64,000 nt of DNA from Zanthoxylum bungeanum. Taxonomy: Eukaryota; Streptophyta; Magnoliopsida; Sapindales; Rutaceae. Positions 55,951-64,000 of this stretch are shown here, in pieces (position 1 is the stretch's first letter; every line of letters begins with the position of its first letter). The position numbers and the translations under genes are program-made. Location of the stretch: assembly GCA_019454045.1 (NCBI GenBank), contig SKCR01015032.1, positions 186,001-250,000 of the forward strand, in the 5' to 3' direction. The notes beneath the pieces are model-generated. The model saw nothing but the letters and a program-made list of their open reading frames with translations, was not told the origin of the DNA and ran no database searches.

Positions 55951-56543
55951 TTAAACCCCTAGGTGGCCCTAGTGGACGAGTTATAGTCTCGTGAGGGCTT
56001 ACATCGACGACACCCACAAACGTCATTCACACACAATCATGCAAAAAATATAAAAAATAATAAAAGATAGTCCCGATAGTTGCACATAAAATTTTCCTCA
56101 AAGAAAGCTTATAAATGAAATTAGAGAACCTTCAAAGTACACAATTGCAACTGAATCCAAATTCTTGAATAAATTATCTAAGCTAGACTCACGGTGTGTG
56201 GTGTGTTAAAGGTTCGGTCACAGCTTGACTCCTAAGTAGGCCAACTCAATAATTTCGTTTAAAAATTAGAATCGATGGGTCAAACCAACCTAGATATCTC
56301 AATTATGCTCTATAATTGCTTTATTTCGTGCTCAGTATGGTATGATTTTTCTTTTCTTTTCTTGTCTTTTTTTGCTTTTCTCATTTTTCACTTTTTTTTT
56401 TATTAACACACCTACCATTTAAGGTAGCATTTCTCCTCATGGTGGTCCTAATACTCGCCCATGGGTAGCTTCACGCTTATTGGTTATAGGTGGTTTATTT
56501 TCTTTCTTTAGAGACTTTTTTCTTTTTAGTTATACCACACCTT
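55951..56543. repeat. Right arm of the ~590-bp inverted repeat
   Basis: Inverted copy of 54027-54617. On the minus strand it reads as the same element tail. The sequence beyond it (56544-57020) also reads on the minus strand as family-type tail. Confidence 0.9.
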
Positions 56544-57019
56544 ATAACACTAGCAAATCAAGATAGATATCTAAGCAAACGGTCATTCATCGACATGCAA
56601 TTTCTTCAACTAGTCACATTGTCAACTACTTAAGTTTTCACTGCTAGAAACCTGTTTTTTAAGTGCTTACGAGTCTAACATAGATAAGTTATTCAAGATA
56701 TCAGATAAAAGTAAATCGGGTACTTATCGTTTCTAAAATTTCACCCATAAACAAACAATATTATCACAGGATTTATACTTTACTATCAAAGACTAAAACA
56801 ATTTTTTTTAAAAAAATTTAAACAACTAATAGCAAGTAAACAGCATGCACACACCCCCAAACTTAAAACTTGCATTGTCCTCAATGTAAGATAAAAATTT
56901 AAAGAATAAGAGTGAGGAACAACACTACCATGCATGGAGTTGATCAGGCTCTTGCTGGTTAGAATTTGGTTGCGCGGGTGTTGTGTGTCTCGTGCTACAT
57001 GCATAAACAGCATGCAGTA
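56544..57019 (-). mobile_element. Minus-strand tail fragment of a gypsy-type element
   Basis: On the minus strand this contains ACATTGAGGACAATGCAAGT followed by TTTAAGTTTGGGGGTGTG (about 56850-56890), a phrase found just after pol in plant Tat/Athila-type elements. It therefore runs opposite to the family-B fragment at 54027-55950. No coding region is recognised. Confidence 0.45.
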
Positions 57020-60000
57020 AGCCTAATGGAGAGGTAAATGTTGTGGAATCTTCTAAATCTATAAAGAATATGAAAGAAAACACAGAGAAGGCTAAAACTA
57101 AACTAGAGAAGAATAATAAAAGCTCTAAGGACGCCAAGCCCGGGGGGAAATATTTCCACTACAATATGGATGAACATTGAAAAAGGAATTGTCATAAATA
57201 CCTTGTAGAACTGAAGAAGAAGAATGCCATAAGTAATTCTAATTAAGTCGTTATTAGTGAAAGATGATAAATCCATATGAATTATAGATTCTGGAGCCAC
57301 TAATCATGTTTGTTCCTCTTTACAACTACTTGATTCATGGAGAGACCTAGATGAAGGTGAATTCACCATGAGAGTCGGGAATGAGGATTTTGTTTCAGCA
57401 AGAGCATTAGAAGTTACAAATTTTAGTTTTTTGAATAATTGTTATTTAAATTTGGACAATGTGCTATTCACTCCTGGTTTTTGCAGGAATTTGATTTATG
57501 TATCTAGACTTATGGATAATTGATTTTATATTTCTTTTAATAATAATTCAGTTGTTATTTCTAGATAAAGATTAAAAATATACACATGAAATTTGGAAAG
57601 TAACTTGTATGTGTTAAGACCATTAACACAAAACACACTACTCAATACTAAAATATTTAAAATTGAGAAACCTAAAACTAAATGGTAAAATATTTCTCAC
57701 ATTGACACATATTTGTGGCATTTTAGAATTGGCCATATCAACCTTGATAGGATAGACAGATTAATGAAAAGCGAATCTTTAAGCCAGTTAAAGGTCGGCA
57801 CTTTACCAGTCTACGAATCTTGTCTAAAAGGCAAAATGACTAAGAGACCTTTTACTGTAAAATGACTAGGAGGCAATTAACCACTGGAGCTCGTACATTC
57901 GGGCCTATGCGGTCCAATGAATGTAAGTGCAAGATGAGGTTATGAATACTTTATCACATTTATTGATGACTATTATAAATATAAGTATATTTATTTAATG
58001 CAACATAAATAAGATACATTTGAAAAGTTCAAATAGTATCATGCTAAATTTAAGAACCAATTAGGTAAAACCATTAAAACTCTACGATCAAATCATGGAG
58101 GTGAATACCTCGATAATGGATTCGATGAATTCTTGGTTGAGCATGAGATAGTATCCGAACTCACAACACCTTGAACACCATATCAGAATGGTGTTGTAGA
58201 AATGAGAAATTGAACCCTACTAAACATGGTGAGATAAATATTTCATCATTGTTTATTACCTAGTTCGTTCTAAGGATATGCACTACAAACAATATTATAT
58301 ATCCTTAACGTAGTTCTATCCAAGTATGTTCCTAAGACACCATTAAAGTTGTGGAACAGCATCAAACTAATTTGTGATATTTTCGCATATGAGGGTGTTC
58401 AGCACATGTTCTAAAGAACAAGACTACTAAGTTGGAACCACGCCCATAAGTGTGCCTATTTGTAGGCTATCTTAAGGAGTCTATAGGTGGATTCTTCTAT
58501 AATCTTGAGGAAATAAGGTGTTTATATTGACAAATAATATGTTTCTTGAAGAGGACTACATGAGATAATTCAAACCACGAAATAGAGTGGTACTCGAGGA
58601 ATTACTTGTTGGTTTGACCTGACCGTTGATAATAGTTGTCGATAATAATGTAGCACTTTCAACATCTGAGCGTCAGATGCAAGTACATTAGAATGATCTA
58701 TCACTTAGACGAAGCGGAAAGGTTGTGCGAAAACTTGATCGTTGCTTAGGCATTAAAGAGGCACAAGTTGTCACCTCTAGTGATGGTATAGATGATCCAT
58801 TGACCCATCGTAGTGCCATGAATGATCCTGATAAAGAGGAATGTCTCAAAGACATAAAACTCGAGATGGAGTCAATGCACTCCAACATAGTCTGGAAACT
58901 TGTAGACTAACCTGATGGGGTAAAATCTATAGGTTGCAGGTGGATCTAAAATAGGATGAGAGGAATATATGAGAAGGTTCAGACCTTCAAATCTATACTG
59001 GTGGGAAATGATTATATCTCGAAAGAGGGAGTAGAGTCGACTATGGTGAGATTTTCACACCAATAGGCATACTTAAATTTATTCGTACTCTTCTATCCAT
59101 TGCCGCATATTATGACTATGAAATATGACAAATGGATGTCAAGAGAGTATTGATGAGAGCATCTACATGTTATAACCAGAGAGATTCATTACCCAAGGTC
59201 AAGAACAAAAAGTTTGCAAGCTGCAAAGGTCTATTATGGACTAAAGCAAGCATCTCGATCTTGGAACATAAAATTTGATATGACGATCAAGTCTTATAAC
59301 TTTGAGTAGAACATCGATAAGCCTTGCGTATATAAACACGTCATTAACAAGAATGTGGTTTTTCTTGTATTATACATCGATAATATTTTACTCATTGAGA
59401 ATGATATAAAAGTATTTTCGGACGTAAAATACTGGCTAGTTAACCAATTGCAAATGGAAATTTTGGGAGATGCGAGTTATGTAATTAAGATCTAGATTAT
59501 TCGGGATCGTAAGAGAAGACTCTTAGCTATGTCTCAAGCATCTTATATTGAATAGATTCTTGTACGATTCGAGATGTAAAATTCCAAGAAAGACAATTTT
59601 CCTTTTCGACTTAGAATTCGTCGAAGGAACAATCTTCTAAGACACCTCAAGCAGTTGAGAAAATGAGACATATCAAATATGCCTCTACAGTAGGTAGTCC
59701 CGTGTATGATATGCTATACAAGAGCTGGACATATGCTATGTAGTGGGAGTGGTCAATAGATTTCAGTCTAACCCGAGATTAGATCATTAGGTGGATGTGA
59801 AGCATATTCTCAAGTATCTCAAGAGAATAAGAAACTATATGCTTGTATATTCTAGTAAGGATATGATCCTCATAGGATATACTGATTCTGATTTTTAGTC
59901 GGATGTAGATTTTAGGAAATCAATATCCAGATCAGTATTCACCCTATGTGGTGAAGCTATTGTATGGAGGAGCATAAAGCAATCTTGTATTGCTGACTCT

Positions 60001-60321
60001 ACCATGGAGGATGAGCATGTAGCAGCTTGTGAAATAGCTAAGGAAGTAGTCTGGCTTCATAAATGTTTAGGAGATCTGGAAGTAGTTCAAGACATGGATA
60101 AATCACTCAAACTTTATTGCGATAATGGTGGTGTAGTGGAAAATTTCAAAGAATCAATAAGCCACGAGAGAGGGAATCATATAAAAATGAAATATCATCT
60201 CATTGGAGAGATAATGCATATGGGAGACGTAATCATCATGAAAATTACGGAGAACCTGACTGATCCGTTTATAAAGACTTTGATGGTTAAAGTTTCTGAA
60301 GGTTACCTTGAGGGTCTATGA
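57020..60321 (+). pseudogene. Ty1/copia gag-pol pseudogene (element E)
   Basis: In order on the plus strand: gag end with a decayed zinc knuckle (YFHYNMDEH, stop, KRNCHKYL, ~57150); protease IIDSGATNHVCSSLQLLDSW (~57285); GAG-pre-integrase WHFRIGHINLDRIDRLMKSE (~57717); integrase remains (57890-58250); reverse transcriptase with VCKLQRS-, YGLKQAS- and SWN-like sequence (~59215-59275) and LYIDNILLIEND (~59365), where the YVDD catalytic box has D to N; RNase H ADSTMEDEHVAACEIAKEVV (~59995) to a stop at 60321. Many stops and frameshifts. The gag start and 5' LTR are missing. The final 105-codon frame (60004-60321) is the longest open piece. Confidence 0.9.
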
Positions 60322-60360
60322 TTACACAACATGTCTCATTTGCTAGTGGAAGTGAGAGAT

Positions 60361-61960
60361 TATTGGAACGTATGTCCTAGAGTATCGTGTAATATGTAAA
60401 CATAGTTATTATAAGAAATAAACAATGAATTTTCATTTATCAAGCTGTTTGTTTTAAATCGCATATTGTAAATTATCATGCATATTCATGATTATTCATG
60501 TCTTTTCAGACTTAGTGTGTGAGTGTCATACACAAGAGGATTTAAGTCTGAAATTAGTAATCTAAAATAGTTCTTAGAGAGCAAAGAAAGACGAGCACTT
60601 TGTTTATGATTTATCTACAGTTGCTGTCCATTCCATAATTATATGACGACCTTGATCTAGGATCGTTCATGTGGTAATGGAGGCACCTTATATGATGCGA
60701 TCATATAGGATTGGACCCATACAGAAATGAATTTCTTTTAATATTCTTTAAACAAAAAAAATCATATCAGTATAATAGATATGGATTGATTTGAATCCTG
60801 AGTTACTATGAACTCTTGCATGACAAGCTATGTATTTTGATTTACAATGTGAGATTGGTGTAGCAATCGCGATCAATAATTTCATACTTTGGGGGCATGG
60901 TTTGGTACGTAACTGTGGACGTTTTAAATAAATATGGAATTCACTCATTTTTGCGAGAAGTTGAGGAGTACCTTCTTTAAGAGTTGGTTTAGTACTTGAA
61001 CAATTAGAGCGCTTGAATCTTTCAATTTCGAATAGAAAGATAAAATTCATAATAGTTATGAATAAAATTATTAAAAAGAGAATCAATGGTACTTAAAGCA
61101 CAAGAAATAATTAGAGGGGTATAACGAACATTATGACTCGCTCTAATTATAAGATACCCGTGGAGGGCCAATCTATATATAGCGGTTATATCGATGGACG
61201 CCGATGTGGTTCGGTATAAAATATATATGCAGTGACGAGAGTTTAGCTTCAGGTTTTTAGTGGAATAACTTGAAGTTAATAATGCAGGATATTTGATTAA
61301 AGAGTTTTAACAATATCCCGACATTAGTAGAGCTCGGAGATGTGTGTCTATTTGGTACCCATGCTAACTCGATACATTATATGGAGCCATAAAATAATTG
61401 GAAAGTCCAATTATGATCTCACATGCATAACTACATGTTATGACAAATTATTAATGCGGTTAATAATTGATTCAAATCACACTTAAAGACTATATATTAA
61501 ATAGTTTAATATAAAATTACAATGCACATGATTATGAGATAATCAGATATGAAATTTAAAGAGTTTAAATTATCTTAATTTATTTATTTAAACTTTGATT
61601 AAATAATTTTGGAATTTGATTACAAAATTAATACCTAATATTAGATATTAAGTATTTAATTAATTAAATGAAAATGAAAACGAGGACGTGTCCACGCTCA
61701 ATGGGTGTTAGGGTTACGAGTTATTTTTATAATTTGATTACAATTAAACCTCAACCCTAAGTAAAAAGGGAAGCTAGTTCTTTTTTTTTTTATTTAAATA
61801 AAAGTTAAATAAAAACTCTAGCCACCCTAGTGTCTTGTTCTCTATAGAGAAAAGAAAAAATACATTACAATGATTTTTTCCGAAAAATATTTATGAGATC
61901 TTGATTTGATTGCATAAAATCAGTCTTAAAATTCCCTAGAGGTTGTGCAACTGTAGTGCA
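60361..61960 (+). mobile_element. 3' LTR of copia element E
   Basis: Follows a polypurine-like 'gtggaagtgagaga' at 60346-60359. It starts TATTGGAACGTATGTCCTAG (TG to TA), homologous to copia LTR A (14632-14964 plus 39067-39375) over its first ~630 bp. Further on come a TATA-like tract (ATTTAAATAAAA, ~61792) and a leader-like stretch. The right end is estimated; no target duplication was found. Confidence 0.7.
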
Positions 61961-62189
61961 GTTTGTGCAAGACAGTAGCAATCAGTGGCACATAGGTTGT
62001 TCAGTCTGATAAAATATTTCCATATCTGTTGGGAGTGTTTTGAGATTATTGGGGGTTGTTTCTGACACACAGAGACCGTTCAAAGTGCTTTGGAAATGAG
62101 TGACTGCATGAGCTGTCCGTTGTTGTCGAAATTCTGCCATTATCAAAAATTACAGTGGCTGTTTTATAGCTTTGCAGTTCAGCAATAGA

Positions 62190-62640
62190 GAAAAAAAGAT
62201 GAGGAAAAAGTTTTCAAGTCCGATCCTGAACACAAAATCCAGGTCTTGTTGGTTATGCTGATGTAGGATACATTTCTGATCCTCATAAAGCACTTTCACA
62301 AGTAAAGAACTTATATGGTTAAGGTCATTTTTATATCATATTCAAAACACATGCAACTTAAACTCTGTTACAAATATTTCAACAGTGATATATAAATATA
62401 ATTTTACTTGTATTGTATAAATTAGAGGAGGACACATCAAGGGAGACAGAACCAAATACATCTTACCTAAATTCTTCTATATTCATGAGCTCTAGCAGAT
62501 CATGCAAATTGATATCAAATAAATATGTTCCTCTGATAACTTTGCAGATTTATTTACCAAAGCTTTACCGACATCATCTTTTGAGTGTTTTTTTTCATTT
62601 CATATATCAAAATTTTCCTAAAATGAAATTTTAATGAGTG
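62190..62640 (+). pseudogene. 3' remnant of another copia pol (RNase H/C-terminus)
   Basis: LVGYADVGYISDPHKALSQ (~62243-62298) and, after a gap, RGGHIKGDRTKYILPKFFYI (~62424-62485), then SDNFADLFTKALPTSSFE (~62534-62585). These match the end of copia polyproteins of the 'GYADAGYLSDPHKARSQTGY…KGDRTKHI…ADLFTKALP' type. The distance between blocks is ~125 nt instead of ~270, so part is deleted, and frames shift. It is a different copia lineage from element E. Confidence 0.75.
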
Positions 62641-62649
62641 TCCGAAGAA

Positions 62650-62969
62650 CATTCGTTAGCATTACCCTTTAAACATTAATGACATTTTGATAAATTGGTC
62701 CGTGTAGGAAAACTAGCCGTGTTTGGACAGTATCCTAGAAAAGGGAATCATCTGCGTTCGGACAATATAACTTCCTTATACAACAGTCCATTTATATGCT
62801 ACCACGTGGACTTTACTGAAACATGGAACAATCTTATTTGCCTGTTATTCTTCTTTATTGAAAAGGTATAGATTTTTATCTTAACTCAGTGACTCGGTCC
62901 CTCTTTGGAGTTTGGACCACCTCGTTCGCTTCGCCTGAGACAACAAAATCGAAAACCGCAAAAAATACT

Positions 62970-63001
<32 letters not shown>

Positions 63002-63250
63002 ATGGAAACAAAAATACAATCAGAATTGTGTGTCGTAAAACAAAAATATTCAGTTTGCCCTCCGAATCAACTCACTGCTGAAGAACTGTTGACATAAGAA
63101 CACTAACCCAGAAGGTATAATTTGTCTGGAAACCCTATTTAAAGCCAACTTTTTAAGTCATTTGTTTTGTGATCTCTAGGGTTGTGTTAAATAAGAACAT
63201 GTTATTTTGTGAAGCTTTGATTATTTTTTATTTTTTTAGTTTCTTATGAA
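62650..63250 (+). promoter_or_regulatory. Possible promoter and 5' leader of a gene beyond the right edge
   Basis: A G-box/ABRE core CACGTG (62803-62808, in ACCACGTGGA), a pyrimidine-rich tract (62968-63000) and a TATA-like CTATTTAAAGCC (~63138) precede a T-rich leader. No ATG-initiated coding frame is visible before 64000, so if this is a gene its coding part lies in or beyond a long first intron. This is inference from promoter-like order only. Confidence 0.3.
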
Positions 63251-63533
63251 CTTGTTATCAGTATCTTGAATCTTGCTTTGTTGAGTAATCTCTGGCTATG
63301 AAGTTTTGCAGCTGCTAGAATTTGGGTTTTGTGAAATTTGGTTATATGAGCAATAGATTTTGTTTTGTTTTTTCCTTTTAATAGATCTCTGCAGATGTTA
63401 TGTGATAAGCTTTGTTGCTAAAGGAGGAGGCAGAAACTTCAAACTTTGCCATTTGAGCTATTAGTTGAGTTAGTTATTTATGGTTTACTCTTAATGGATA
63501 TTCTTCTTGACTCTACACCGCGTGTAGATACTC

Positions 63534-64000
63534 TGTTCAATGGAATCATCACGCGTGCGTGTATGTTTGTGTGTATGGTGTGATTTCATTGGACGAAGGG
63601 TGTACGTATGCCTGCTGTATTGAAGACTATTCGATACAGTTACTATAGGTAGGCAGTTAAGTCCAATTTCAAGGTCAACTTGGCAAATTCAAGTTGTCTG
63701 TTGATAACAAATAGAATTTCACAACCATAGTTGTTGGATATCCTTATGTAATGGAATCACGACGAATGTATTATTGTAAATAATATATATATATATATAT
63801 ATATATGGTATAATTTCATTGGTGGGTGTGCACATAAGCCCACTATTTTGACTTTTTGAGACAATAACTATAGGTAGGCACTGTTAAGTTGAATTTCAAG
63901 GTCAACTTTGGTATACCTTCATCAATGGAATCACGACGCTTGCATTTTTATATATATTTCATGATTTTATTTGATCGTGTACATACACATTAACCCGTGT
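63534..64000. repeat. Tandem repeat, ~170-215-bp unit, with an AT microsatellite
   Basis: 'caatggaatcatcacg'/'aatggaatcacgacg' recurs near 63538, 63750 and 63924. Each is followed by 'tttcattgg…', 'taggtaggca…tta' and 'atttcaaggtcaact'. Unit 2 contains a (TA)n run at 63783-63806. The third unit is cut by the window end. Confidence 0.75.

Noticed and set aside
62413..62634. Possible small host gene
   Set aside because: A different frame reads as the C-terminal end of a copia polyprotein (KGDRTKYI, ADLFTKALP), so the ATG-initiated frame is a shadow.
1..64000. tRNA, rRNA or organelle-derived segments
   Set aside because: Only primer-binding sites complementary to tRNA ends were found. No cloverleaf-like or ribosomal sequence was recognised by eye; tRNAscan-SE would settle this.

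Overview
This 64 kb window is nuclear DNA of a flowering plant, almost certainly a eudicot. The sequence is AT-rich, has one host gene with many short GT-AG introns, and is otherwise packed with plant-type LTR retrotransposons (Ty3/gypsy and Ty1/copia), a TRIM, a hAT relic, MITEs and a Mutator-like transposase relic. I cannot name the species. No bacterial, viral or organellar genes were recognised.

Layout. 1-4.7 kb: one end of a minus-strand gypsy-type element with three tandem-repeat arrays, a decayed gag, a primer-binding site and an LTR with a TATA box; no pol is seen. 5.1-7.8 kb: a palindrome-rich repeat cluster, two related fold-back MITEs, and a 672-bp hAT deletion derivative with an exact 8-bp target duplication. 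8.1-13.3 kb: the only intact host gene, a nine-coding-exon, 769-residue Hsp110-class chaperone orthologous to Arabidopsis HSP70-16, on the minus strand. A MITE lies in its intron 5.

14.4-39.4 kb: a nested retrotransposon stack. A copia-type LTR is split by a 24.1-kb Tekay-like gypsy element. The 3' LTR of that element is itself split twice: by a solo LTR of another gypsy-type family (itself split by a solo copia LTR), and by an 11.3-kb copia element carrying a later 1.58-kb internal tandem duplication. The pieces rejoin cleanly when the inserts are removed, so insertion order can be read directly.

39.4-42.7 kb: AT-rich repeats and a long LTR-like block with several tandem arrays. 42.7-45.5 kb: a broken transposase gene joining FAR1-type DNA-binding, MULE, SWIM and OTU-protease parts. 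45.6-52.8 kb: a second, truncated element of the same Tekay-like family, with a related and apparently non-coding interior. 54.0-56.5 kb: a ~590-bp inverted repeat around an LTR. 57.0-62.6 kb: a copia pol pseudogene, its 3' LTR, and a small remnant of another copia element. 62.7-64 kb: a possible promoter and 5' leader of a plus-strand gene lying mostly outside the window, with a ~200-bp tandem repeat.

Functionally, only the HSP70-16-like gene and perhaps the gene beginning at the right edge look active. Everything else is transposon-derived and mostly decayed. Boundaries given for LTRs, duplications and splice sites were read by eye from matching ends and are most reliable where an exact target-site duplication is mentioned.
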